A stretch of DNA of 64,000 nucleotides from JABFRG01 sp046351415 (GTDB lineage: Bacteria > Myxococcota_A > Polyangia > Polyangiales > Polyangiaceae). A model generated the notes under the pieces. The model ran no database searches. It saw only the letters and a list, made by a program, of their open reading frames with translations, and was not told where the DNA came from. The stretch covers positions 310,001 through 374,000 of the forward strand of contig JAXLYO010000002.1 in NCBI GenBank assembly GCA_046351415.1, read 5' to 3'. Below are positions 25,447-33,939 of the stretch, one piece after another; within the stretch, counting starts at the first letter, position 1, and every line of letters begins with the position of its first letter. The translations under genes were made by a program, and so were the position numbers.

Positions 25447-26958
25447 CTAGGTCGAACTTTCCGCCTTTTCGCGGATCGCGCTTTTGTAGAGCGCGACGTA
25501 CGCTTCGACGGCGTTTGCCCAGTCGTTGCGTTGCTGCATCGCGCGAACTCTCGCAGCATCGAAGGAAGGAGCATCGCGATAAAGGGCGAGCGCATCCTCG
25601 CATGCGAGAAGCAACGACCGGGCGTCGGCTGGTTTCGCGAAGAACCCGGTGCCCGTTCCCTCGTGAACGTCGATCGGGTCCACCGTGTCCCTTAGCCCTC
25701 CCGTCCGCGAAACGATGGGGATTGCGCCATAGCGCATCGCATACATCTGCGTGAGACCACAAGGTTCGAACCGGGAAGGCACGAGAAAGAAGTCGGAGGC
25801 CGCATACACATTCCGAGCGAGCGCTTCACTGAACGCAATGCGCACCCCAACGTCCCGTGGAAGCGCATGGCCGAGCTCGGAAGCCCAGCGCTCGTAGTGG
25901 CCCTCGCCCATGCCCACGATCACGAACGAGGCCCCGCGGCGGACGAGGGCTGGGACCACGCGAAGCGCTTCGTCGATTCCCTTCTGCTCCGCGAATCGTG
26001 CGACCAAACCGAAGAGTGGCCTTCCCGACGCGAGCCCCAGCGTTTCGCAGAGGGCGCGCGCGTTCTCTCGCTTCCCCTCGCGTGCGGTCGCGATCTCGTA
26101 GCGAGCGGTGATGAACGGGTCCTTTTCGGGGTCGTAGGCTTTCTCGTCGATACCGTTGGCGATGCCGAAGAGCTTCTCGTGGTGGTATGCGAGGTGCGGA
26201 TGTAGTCCGAAGCCACCGAGCGGCGTTTGAATGTCTCGCGCATACGTCGGGCTGACGGCTGTCACGCGATCAGCGAGCGCGACGGCCGCTTTCAAGAAGT
26301 TCGCGGCTCCTCGCTCGTAGAACACGGAGGGCGTCGCGAGCGACGACGGGAGACCGAGCTCCGCGAGCACATTTGGATCGAACATGCCCTGATGCGCGAG
26401 GTTGTGAATGGTGAACACACTGGGGATGGCACGAAACCTTGGCCCGAGCGCCGTACGCGCGTAGACGACCGCAAGCGCCGCATGCCAGTCATGTGCATGG
26501 ATGACATCAGGTAGCGCTCCTCCGAACGCGCGCGCAGATATCTCGAGCGCCCCGAGGCTCATCGTGGCGAAGCGAAGCGCATCGTCTCCATACGGTCCGT
26601 GGCGGTCGCCGTAGAGGCCTTCTCGCCCGTAGAGCCCGTCATCTTCGATCAAGCAGTAGCGAACATTTTCACGCTGGAATTCCAGGATTCCAATCGCTCG
26701 CGATTGATGTCCGAAGCGCAGGGGAATGCTCTGACTCCAGCGTCTTGCGTCGGCCGGAACCTTCGATGAACCGTAGCGTGGTGTGACGACGAGTACTTCT
26801 GCAGTGTCACTGTCACTGTCACTCACGGCTGCGCTAGCGCCATGCCCGCGCCGATGGGCGAGTCCCTTCGCAAGCGCTTCCACTGCGTCGCCGAGTCCCC
26901 CCGTGCGTGCAAGTGAGTACACCTCCGATGAAACCATGAGGACGCGCATGTGCGGCAT
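25447..26958 (-). CDS. glgA: Glycogen synthase (GT5 family)
   Basis: 503 aa from ATG 26958 (26949 is an alternative). It adds glucose from a nucleotide sugar to glycogen. N-terminal substrate loop: SLARTGGLGDA, where the usual Lys of K-x-GGL is Arg. The C-terminal half carries PSRFEPCGLTQMYAM and the GGLRDTV loop, both GT5 hallmarks. Residues 31-48 contain an insertion rich in Ser-Asp (SDSDSD), encoded by a triple TGACAG-type microsatellite at about 26808-26825, between the first strand and the PRYG turn. Its repeat could expand or contract. No other glycogen genes are nearby. It diverges from the RNA-modification fusion gene with 87 bp between starts. Confidence 0.93.
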   Translation of the reverse strand: MPHMRVLMVSSEVYSLARTGGLGDAVEALAKGLAHRRGHGASAAVSDSDSDTAEVLVVTPRYGSSKVPADARRWSQSIPLRFGHQSRAIGILEFQRENVRYCLIEDDGLYGREGLYGDRHGPYGDDALRFATMSLGALEISARAFGGALPDVIHAHDWHAALAVVYARTALGPRFRAIPSVFTIHNLAHQGMFDPNVLAELGLPSSLATPSVFYERGAANFLKAAVALADRVTAVSPTYARDIQTPLGGFGLHPHLAYHHEKLFGIANGIDEKAYDPEKDPFITARYEIATAREGKRENARALCETLGLASGRPLFGLVARFAEQKGIDEALRVVPALVRRGASFVIVGMGEGHYERWASELGHALPRDVGVRIAFSEALARNVYAASDFFLVPSRFEPCGLTQMYAMRYGAIPIVSRTGGLRDTVDPIDVHEGTGTGFFAKPADARSLLLACEDALALYRDAPSFDAARVRAMQQRNDWANAVEAYVALYKSAIREKAESST

Positions 26959-27045
26959 GTAGGCTATGCTACGAAGCGCTCGAACAAAAGTCCTTCGACG
27001 CGGAATTGAATCGTGAGAAGCTTTTGCTGTGGAGTCCTCGTTCCG

Positions 27046-29145
27046 ATGACACAGCACGACCCGGCCGAGCCGTCCGGTTCCGATTCGGACGAGTCTTCGC
27101 GTGACGTGACCGATGTGCGGCGTCGCCGTCCGTCGCCGCCCGCAGCCGAAGTCGAGTGCACGCACGCAGCGACGTGCGGCGGCTGTCCGCTGATCGAGAA
27201 TCGCTACGACGATCAACTCACCGTGAAGCGCGGCAGGGTCGTCAAAGCCCTCTCCCGCTACCCCTCACTCGAACTCTGCTTCACCGAGACGGTCTCGCCT
27301 GCCGAGCCTCGCGCCCACTATCGCACGCGCGCGAAGCTCGTCGTGGGCTCCGAGGGTCGCGTTGGGCTTTACGCGAAAGGTGGCGGACACCAGGTCCTCG
27401 ACATTCCCGATTGCCGTGTCCTCAGTCCCGCCATTCTCCGTGTGACGGAGGTGCTGCGGCAATTCATGACGGCAGCCGAAGCGGCCGGCACCGCTCTATC
27501 GGCCTACGAATCGAGTGGCAAGGGGACGCTCCGGGCAGTCGACATCCGCGAGCTCGCTCCGCCCGATGGCCCCGCCGGCATTCTCCTCACGCTCGTTGTC
27601 GTCAAGGATCGCGCGTTTGCGGCCCTCGCCGATCTCGAGGCGGCAGCCGCGCGCATTCGCGAACGCGAGCCATCCATCGTCGGCGTGGCGCTCAACTTCC
27701 ACGACGGAGATTCTCCGCAAATCCTCGGCTCCGAAACGCGCGTCGTTTCCGGCGTCACGCACGCGCGTGATTACATCGGCAGCACCGTGCACCTCGCCAC
27801 CTACGGCTCCTTCGTGCAAGCGCACCGGGGACAGGCGGCAAAGATTCACGAGCTCCTCGTGCAGGTCCTCGGCACGCGCAAGCCCGGCACGCGAATCTTG
27901 GACCTCTACGGAGGTTCGGGCGCCGTTGCCCTCGCGCTCGCGAAGGACAACGCCAAGGTCGAGCTCGTCGAATCGTTTGCGCCAGCCGTCGAGCTCGCCA
28001 ATCGTGCTGCACGCGAAGCAAACGTCAGCGTGAACGCCAAGGCCTCCGACGTCGGCGAAGCCGTCCAGAAGCTCGTCGATCGCGGGGAGCGGTTCGACGG
28101 TGCCGTCATCAATCCTCCGCGTCGCGGTATGGCACCGGAAGCGCGCCGTGCCCTCGCCCGCCTCGGCATCCCTGTCCTCGCGTACGTGAGCTGCGAACCC
28201 GAGACGCTTTGTCGCGACCTCGACCATCTCGCGCGTCTCGGCTACGTCGCAACGCAGGTTCGGCCCTTCGACATGATCCCTCTCACCGAGGAAGTCGAAA
28301 CGGTGGTCGTTCTAAGGCAGATGGGTGCGCCCGCGCCTCGGGTGCTCTTCGAGGACGAGGAGATTCTCGCCGTCGAGAAAGGCGGCTCCGAGGGGCTCGA
28401 CGAGGCTGACCCGACGAGCCTCACTGCGCGCGTTCGAAAGCACCTGGCTCCGGACGCCGTTCACGTCCCCGTCTCGGATCACTCCGCGAGCGGTATCGCG
28501 CTCTTCGTGCGCAACGCAGGCTACCGAGAGGCGTGGCTAGCGGCCATGCAAGCCCCGACGACCCGACAGGTGTATCTTGCAGGTGTCCGCGGCGTCGTGC
28601 CGAACAAGGGCGCCATCCAGCGCGACCTTCGCGAAGGTGGGACACATCGTTCTGCTCGTACGCGCTATCGTCGCCTCGCAATCGCTGCGCGGCACAGCTT
28701 CGTTCGCGCCGTTCCGGAAGGCGTGCATCCGCACCAAGTGCGTCGTCATCTCGCCGCGATCGGCCATCCCGTCCTCGGCGATGCTCGCTACGGCCACGCT
28801 CCGACCAACCGCTTCTTCGAGGAGAAGAACGGCCTCGATCGCGCATGTCTCCATATCGTTCGCGTCGAGTTCGATCACCCGACGACGGGTTCCCGTCTCG
28901 TCTTCGACTCTCCCTTGTCGGGTGACCTCCGCATGGTCCTCGAGCGCCTCGGCGGCGAAGAGACCCTCCGATTTCTCGAGAACAAGCAGGCCCTGGGTCA
29001 AGCGGGGCAGTCCTCGCCTCCGAGCCAGCGGAGCCTCGCGCCAGATTCGTTCATCGACATCGTCGATCGAGGCAGCGCCCTCGAGCTCGATTCGAGCCCG
29101 CACAGCATTCGCCCGCTCATCCTCACCGACGACGACGAGACGTAG
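27046..29145 (+). CDS. RNA m5U methyltransferase fused to an RluA-family pseudouridine synthase
   Basis: 699 aa from ATG 27046 (GTG 27013 possible). N-terminal half: iron-sulfur cysteines C38, C44, C47 and C123 with the spacing of RumA/RlmD, SAM motif ILDLYGGSGAV (284-294), NPPRRG (356-361) and catalytic C383 in YVSCEP. From about 430 to 690 the sequence becomes RluA-like: the catalytic Asp appears as D478 in PVSDHSASG, where the family has H-R-L-D-x-x-x-S-G, and the C-terminal RluA hallmark reads HPHQVRRHL...GHPVLGDARYG. So both activities have their catalytic residues, but the HRL context of the synthase Asp is changed. It likely modifies two uridines of an rRNA or tRNA. A TRAM domain was not recognised. 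Confidence 0.9.
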   Translation: MTQHDPAEPSGSDSDESSRDVTDVRRRRPSPPAAEVECTHAATCGGCPLIENRYDDQLTVKRGRVVKALSRYPSLELCFTETVSPAEPRAHYRTRAKLVVGSEGRVGLYAKGGGHQVLDIPDCRVLSPAILRVTEVLRQFMTAAEAAGTALSAYESSGKGTLRAVDIRELAPPDGPAGILLTLVVVKDRAFAALADLEAAAARIREREPSIVGVALNFHDGDSPQILGSETRVVSGVTHARDYIGSTVHLATYGSFVQAHRGQAAKIHELLVQVLGTRKPGTRILDLYGGSGAVALALAKDNAKVELVESFAPAVELANRAAREANVSVNAKASDVGEAVQKLVDRGERFDGAVINPPRRGMAPEARRALARLGIPVLAYVSCEPETLCRDLDHLARLGYVATQVRPFDMIPLTEEVETVVVLRQMGAPAPRVLFEDEEILAVEKGGSEGLDEADPTSLTARVRKHLAPDAVHVPVSDHSASGIALFVRNAGYREAWLAAMQAPTTRQVYLAGVRGVVPNKGAIQRDLREGGTHRSARTRYRRLAIAARHSFVRAVPEGVHPHQVRRHLAAIGHPVLGDARYGHAPTNRFFEEKNGLDRACLHIVRVEFDHPTTGSRLVFDSPLSGDLRMVLERLGGEETLRFLENKQALGQAGQSSPPSQRSLAPDSFIDIVDRGSALELDSSPHSIRPLILTDDDET

Positions 29146-29150
29146 CGCCC

Positions 29151-29408
29151 TCAGGCATCGCGCGTGAACCCGCCGACCTCGGCCAAGAGGCCCGGCAGAA
29201 GTGCATCGAGCTCGGCGGTCTGCGACTCCGTCGTTGCGATGACGAGGTCGCCTCCCGATTCGGCGAAGACCTGCGCCAGGCCTTCATGCGCCTCGAGGAC
29301 ACCTTTGACGAACACGACGTTCTTGGCAGGCACGACCACGTGTCTCGTGACGAGTCCTTCGCCCAAGAGCGGCGCTTTTGCCCTAGGGTTTTGCTTGGGT
29401 CGATTCAC
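29151..29408 (-). CDS. Small DUF4911-like protein
   Basis: 85 aa if the GTG at 29408 is used; a ribosome-binding-site-like GGGAGG lies 11 bases before it. GTG 29339 would give 62 aa. The C-terminal 60 residues contain VVFVKGVLEAHEGLAQVF and end in a helix, a pattern I recall from DUF4911 proteins (short alpha/beta proteins of unknown function, usually adjacent to housekeeping genes). It starts 25 bp after the stop of the Cys-rich lipoprotein gene on the same strand and converges on the RNA-modification fusion gene, with 5 bp between stop codons. The start and the family assignment are both moderate. Confidence 0.5.
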   Translation of the reverse strand: MNRPKQNPRAKAPLLGEGLVTRHVVVPAKNVVFVKGVLEAHEGLAQVFAESGGDLVIATTESQTAELDALLPGLLAEVGGFTRDA

Positions 29409-29433
29409 GTGGGTAACGCAGCCTCCCGCGACT

Positions 29434-31209
29434 TCAGGGGTTGCAATAATGCGTTCCGACCGCCGCCAGCCAGCGACCAAATCGACCGTTGGCTGGCGGG
29501 TAGGCCGCGGGATTGCAGAAGGCAGCTCCGCCAGCGCCTTGAATCGCCGGGCCAATGCAAGCTGCCGACTGACCAACGAACGCGTTGCATTGATTGTTGC
29601 GAACGTCGTTCTTGCAGGCATTCGTGGATGCGGCGCCTCCACACTGGTCACAGCTGCTCTCGACACAATCGGTGACGCACCCCGTGTTGTGGTTGCAATC
29701 GGCATCGACGAACGGGGCCGCGCAATTGAAGATGCCCGTGCCTTCGCCGATGGGGAACTTGAACGGCGAGAGACACGTTCCACAGTCGGGGCTCGTTTGC
29801 GCCAGGAATTGGAAGAACGCGTTGCACGGTCCGCTGTTCGCCCCTTGGGCGCACGCGGCGGCCGCGTCCTGGAGGTTCTGCGCCGAGCAGCTGGTCACCG
29901 GCACGGGTACCGGTGTGGAGGCCGCCGCAGGACAGCCCGCATACGGCTCGGGACATTGATTCGGTGCGACGCACGTGCGCTGGTTGATGTCGCACGTCTG
30001 GTTCTTCGCAGTGCAATTGTCGCACTGAGCTCCGCCGCTTCCGCAGCGCGCATCTCCGAAGCCGGCGCGGCACGTGTTGCCCTCGCAGCAGCCGTTGCCG
30101 CACGTCTGCGCATTGCAGGGCACCTGACATACGTTACCGGCACCGCACACGCGCCCGTTCGCGGAGCAATCGTTGCATGCCAAACCACCTTTGCCGCATG
30201 CGTCGTCTTGAGTGCCCGTGACGCAGAAGCCGGCCTGACAGCAGCCGTTCGGACACGTGGCGGGCGAACAGGTGGGGGCCACGCACTTTCCTGCCGAACA
30301 CGTTTGATTGTTGCCAGCGCAATTTTGACATGCCGCGCCGCCCACTCCGCATGCGGTATCGCCAGTGCCGGGGACGCACTCGTCGTTGAAGCAGCACGAA
30401 TCACCGGTGCAATTCGTCGGATTGCACTTCGATGAAGGCTCACACTTGCCGGCGTTGCAGGCCTCGGCCGCGCCGCAAGCTTTGCACGACGCTCCCCCGA
30501 CGCCGCACGCAACTTGGTCGACGCCGCCCACGCACTTTCCGTCCGACGTGCAGCAGCCCTTGCAGTTTGCGGGGCTGCAACTGGGAGTGCCCTCACAACG
30601 TCCGCCTTGTACGCCGCTGAACGGAGTGCACTTCTGGCCCGACGCATCGCAGTTCGTACACGCCTGCCCCGCGCTGCCGCAGTTCTTCCCGTCGACACCT
30701 TTCATGCATTGGTTGCCGAGACAGCAGCCATCGCAGTTCGAAGGCCCGCAGCCGCCAGCGATACACGCGTGGGTCGCCGCACTGCACGTACGCGACGCCC
30801 CGCAGTTCTCGCACGCGGCTCCACCTTTGCCGCACGCCGTGTCGCCCGACCCTGCCAAGCACAAGAAAGTGCCCGACGGGTTCTTCGAGCAACAACCATT
30901 CGGGCACGAAGTCGCATCGCAGGTCGTGAGCTCTTTGCCGCACTCTTTGGTTTGCGGAGCGCAAGTGCCGCCGCCAGCAACGCAGTCGAGACATTGGTTG
31001 CCCAGGTTTCCGCAGGCGCGTGAATCGCTTCCGATGCGGCACTGCCCCGTGGCGTCACAGCATCCGTCCGGGCACGTTTCGCTCGAGCACTTGGTCTGTG
31101 CGTCCGTGACCAGCGCATAGTCGTCGAGCCCCGCGCGTCCGCACGCGATGGCGAGAATGCACGACACGATGACGGAGAAGATCAGGCGAATACTGAACCT
31201 GGAAGCCAT
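29434..31209 (-). CDS. Secreted Cys-rich lipoprotein with seven tandem disulfide modules
   Basis: 591 aa from ATG 31209. The signal peptide ends in LAIAC, a plausible lipobox. Residues about 40 to 400 hold seven repeats of about 50 aa, each opening C-x4-C-x2-4-CC (for example CPNGCC, CDGCC, CKGCC) and continuing with a CG-x-GG-x-x-C-x-x-C segment. The regular Cys spacing indicates disulfide-bonded modules outside the cytoplasm. A separate Cys-containing C-terminal domain (about 415-590) starts with a Pro/Val-rich linker and ends HYCNP. Similar proteins are abundant in myxobacterial genomes. Function unknown; adhesion or a structural envelope role is possible. Confidence 0.85.
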   Translation of the reverse strand: MASRFSIRLIFSVIVSCILAIACGRAGLDDYALVTDAQTKCSSETCPDGCCDATGQCRIGSDSRACGNLGNQCLDCVAGGGTCAPQTKECGKELTTCDATSCPNGCCSKNPSGTFLCLAGSGDTACGKGGAACENCGASRTCSAATHACIAGGCGPSNCDGCCLGNQCMKGVDGKNCGSAGQACTNCDASGQKCTPFSGVQGGRCEGTPSCSPANCKGCCTSDGKCVGGVDQVACGVGGASCKACGAAEACNAGKCEPSSKCNPTNCTGDSCCFNDECVPGTGDTACGVGGAACQNCAGNNQTCSAGKCVAPTCSPATCPNGCCQAGFCVTGTQDDACGKGGLACNDCSANGRVCGAGNVCQVPCNAQTCGNGCCEGNTCRAGFGDARCGSGGAQCDNCTAKNQTCDINQRTCVAPNQCPEPYAGCPAAASTPVPVPVTSCSAQNLQDAAAACAQGANSGPCNAFFQFLAQTSPDCGTCLSPFKFPIGEGTGIFNCAAPFVDADCNHNTGCVTDCVESSCDQCGGAASTNACKNDVRNNQCNAFVGQSAACIGPAIQGAGGAAFCNPAAYPPANGRFGRWLAAVGTHYCNP

Positions 31210-31270
31210 GACGAACCTCGAAGGACGCACTCTATCAGCGCCCGATGCGGCCGGATATACGTAGAAACGG

Positions 31271-33004
31271 TCAGAACTTCAGGGACCGGCGCATGAGCTC
31301 CCGGACCCATGTGTAGGTTACTTGCACGCGAGCGAATCCACTTTGATCTGATTTTCCCCACGCGAAAACGAGGGCGGGCAGAGGATTGCCTTCGGCATCG
31401 GAGAGCGCGTGGACGGCCGCGACGAGGCGGCTTCGTTCCCCGAGCGACCCGAGCATGTTGGCGGTCTGAGCGTCGTCGCCGAGACGATGCGCCGGCTTCG
31501 CCGTATTCGCGAGCAAATGCACCGGATCGGATGTGAGCGCCAGGCATGCGCGCTCGCCCGGGGCCGCATCCGAATACGCCACGGAAATGGCCGGCGTCCC
31601 TCCTTTCACTGCTTTGGCCGAGGATGCTTCGCCCTTTGCGCTCGGCGCGTAGAGCTCGATTTCCGAACCTTTGATCCCCTCGCGATCGAAGGGCCGAACG
31701 TCGACGCTTTTCAGCTTGAGGGGCTCCCGGATGGCCTTCAATCGCAGGAGGTCCGGGAAGCCCGTGAAGAGCTCTTTCATCGCCTCCGGCTTCTGGACCT
31801 TCGCGCACGCGGAGACTCCCGGTGTCTGCGCCCCGCCCCCGAAGAACGAGACGGTGAGCGCGTCGCCGCGACCTTTGGCCCATGCTTGGTGAAGCGCACG
31901 AAGGCGTGATGTATCCGCCTCGGACAGGCGCTGTCCGACGACCGACGCGAGCCATGGCGCAAACGCGTCGGCATCGGCGCTGCGCTCTTGCTCACTGTCG
32001 CGATAGAGGACGGAGACGAGCGCATCGGAGGGGGCCGAGAGGAGCGGCGATGCGTCCCCGGTGACCATCTGCGAAAAGGTCGTATCCCCCTGGGCGACTT
32101 CGAGCGTCGCCGTGAGTCGAAGTTCCGCATCCGTCGGATCGAGCGCCACGCGGACCGACTCGAGCTTCTCGAGCAGCGCGAGTTTCTTCTGAACGAGGCC
32201 ATCGATGGCACCAAGGATGGCTTGCGGATCGCCGAAGTCGGGGGCGCGCCCGCCGTGCGCTGCACGGGCCTGCTTGTCTTGTTGCGCGAGATCGTCGCGA
32301 TAGGGGGCCCACGCAGCCCCCAGTTTCGCGCGAAGCATGCCTCGCACGACGGACCGTGGCATCGAGACGACGAGCGCTTCGGACGGGAGCGGCTTCTTCG
32401 GCAGGTTCCGGTAGGCGTAGGCGCCGAGCTCGTCGAGGTCGGCTGCGGACGAGGCCACGAGCAAGAAGCCCGACTTGGTCATCGCCATCGTGGCGTCCGA
32501 CTCGCGCGCCCCTTTTCCGCGAAGCCGCGTCATGCCCCCACGTTCTTCGGCGGTGAACATCGCGCGATCACCGTCGAGCAGCATCGCACGCGCCTTGCGA
32601 GACTCGATCATGCGGAGCGCGAACACGTAGTGCGGCGCTGGCTCTCGACGCTGGCCCGATGCCGCAGGGGCTCCGAGCGACGCACTCGAGATCGCGAAGT
32701 AGGCGGGCTGCGAGCCGTCCACCACATCGCCCGCGAGCACATCGAACCCCGAGAGCGTGAAGAGGAGCCCTCCGAACGTCATGGGGAGGATGCCGACGAG
32801 CCCTCCGATGTTTCGCTGCAGCTTGGTCCAGCTGGCGTTGGGCGTGGGAATCACCCCCTCTGCAAGCAGCTGTTCCGGCACCGGGACCTCGGTCTCCACG
32901 ATGGGGGGCGTGACTTGCTCCTGCGGCGGCGCTGGCTTCGAGCACGCGACGAGCACGACGGCCACCAGCCACAAGAGTCCCCGCCCATACCATCGCGCCT
33001 TCAT
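31271..33004 (-). CDS. Large lipoprotein of unknown function
   Basis: 577 aa from ATG 33004, chosen because it gives a clean signal peptide ending in the lipobox LVAC (C21). A short Pro/Glu/Val-rich linker follows. A second hydrophobic segment (GLVGILPMTFGGLLF, about 66-80) may dip into or cross the membrane. The rest is a soluble alpha/beta-looking region without recognisable motifs, repeatedly alternating Ala-rich helices and strands. I do not recognise the family. It diverges from frr with about 120 bp between starts. Confidence 0.75.
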   Translation of the reverse strand: MKARWYGRGLLWLVAVVLVACSKPAPPQEQVTPPIVETEVPVPEQLLAEGVIPTPNASWTKLQRNIGGLVGILPMTFGGLLFTLSGFDVLAGDVVDGSQPAYFAISSASLGAPAASGQRREPAPHYVFALRMIESRKARAMLLDGDRAMFTAEERGGMTRLRGKGARESDATMAMTKSGFLLVASSAADLDELGAYAYRNLPKKPLPSEALVVSMPRSVVRGMLRAKLGAAWAPYRDDLAQQDKQARAAHGGRAPDFGDPQAILGAIDGLVQKKLALLEKLESVRVALDPTDAELRLTATLEVAQGDTTFSQMVTGDASPLLSAPSDALVSVLYRDSEQERSADADAFAPWLASVVGQRLSEADTSRLRALHQAWAKGRGDALTVSFFGGGAQTPGVSACAKVQKPEAMKELFTGFPDLLRLKAIREPLKLKSVDVRPFDREGIKGSEIELYAPSAKGEASSAKAVKGGTPAISVAYSDAAPGERACLALTSDPVHLLANTAKPAHRLGDDAQTANMLGSLGERSRLVAAVHALSDAEGNPLPALVFAWGKSDQSGFARVQVTYTWVRELMRRSLKF

Positions 33005-33125
33005 GGTCCGCGGAAACCTAGTCCGAATTCCGAAAGACGGAACGAGCATTCGTGTCCCACAAGAACCTACATGTTCCTCCCTTTTCGTTGACGGAAACCC
33101 ATGCGGATGCGGTAAGCCTTTGGGC

Positions 33126-33683
33126 ATGCTCGACGACGTTCAAAAAGAACTGGTGTCTGCCATCGCCAAATCGCACGAGGCGCTGAAGCGCGACCTCGCC
33201 AAGCTCCGCGCTGGCCGTGCGAACCCAAGTCTCCTCGACGGAATTCGCGTCGACTACTACGGAACGCCGACTCCGCTCGCTCAGATGGCGAACGTGAGCG
33301 TTCCCGAGGCCCGTCTCCTCACCGTGAAACCCTGGGACAAGACGCAGATGAAGGCCGTCGAAAAGGCCATCCGCGAATCCGACCTCGGCCTCAATCCGCA
33401 AGCCGATGGCGACATTCTCCGCATCCCGCTCCCGCCGCTCACGGAAGAGCGACGCAAGGAGTTCGTGAAGATCGCGAAAAAGTACGGCGAGGAATGCCGC
33501 GTCACCATCCGCAAAGCGCGCCATGAAGCACTCGATGTCTTGAAGGAGCTCGACGACAACGGCGATGCAAGCCAGGACGACGTCGAACGCGCCAAAAAGA
33601 AGGCCGAGGAAACCGTCGCGGACGCAAACAAGGCGGTCGAGACCATGGTCGCCGCCAAAGAAAAAGACATCATGGACGTTTGA
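33126..33683 (+). CDS. frr: Ribosome recycling factor
   Basis: 185 aa, exactly the usual length. RRF with EF-G splits the post-termination ribosome. The N-terminal run KLRAGRANPSLLDGI, the RLLTVKPWD strand and the conserved LPPLTEERRKEFVKIAKKYGEE helix (positions about 120-142) are diagnostic. It stands apart from pyrH/tsf, with which it is often clustered. A 9-bp perfect hairpin lies just after the stop. Confidence 0.98.
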   Translation: MLDDVQKELVSAIAKSHEALKRDLAKLRAGRANPSLLDGIRVDYYGTPTPLAQMANVSVPEARLLTVKPWDKTQMKAVEKAIRESDLGLNPQADGDILRIPLPPLTEERRKEFVKIAKKYGEECRVTIRKARHEALDVLKELDDNGDASQDDVERAKKKAEETVADANKAVETMVAAKEKDIMDV

Positions 33684-33697
33684 GTTGGCACGTAGCT

Positions 33698-33722
33698 CGC
33701 TTGCGAGAGCTCATCGCAAGCG
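33698..33722. other. Perfect 9-bp hairpin downstream of frr
   Basis: CGCTTGCGA (33698-33706) and TCGCAAGCG (33714-33722) pair perfectly around a 7-nt loop, 15 bp after the frr stop. No T tract follows on the plus strand, so it is a terminator-like or mRNA-stabilising element rather than a textbook intrinsic terminator. A further 7-bp hairpin (GGGGTGG/CCACCCC) lies near 33782-33809. Confidence 0.55.
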
Positions 33723-33939
33723 GGCGCTCGACGCGCCGCGAAACGACGCGTCGGAGGCCATGGGAACCGAGAGGAGGCAGCGGGGTGGTCCTTGCATGAT
33801 CCACCCCTCCCTCGTGCATCGGCTAGCCGGCCAATCTCGACGGACCTCCCTTGACACGCCGGTACCGGAGTGAAAACCTGATAGGCGTCGTCAAGACGGA
33901 ACCGGAGCGAGCCTGACGTTGCAATTAGGAGGACTGCAC

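Noticed and set aside
29164..30435. Plus-strand open frame opposite the Cys-rich gene
   Set aside because: The sequence lacks any motif, whereas the minus-strand frame has a signal peptide and seven regular Cys modules.
33851..33884. TTGACA-based promoter before the PP2C gene
   Set aside because: No -10-like hexamer stands at 16-18 bp from TTGACA; the nearest AT-rich hexamer is too far away.
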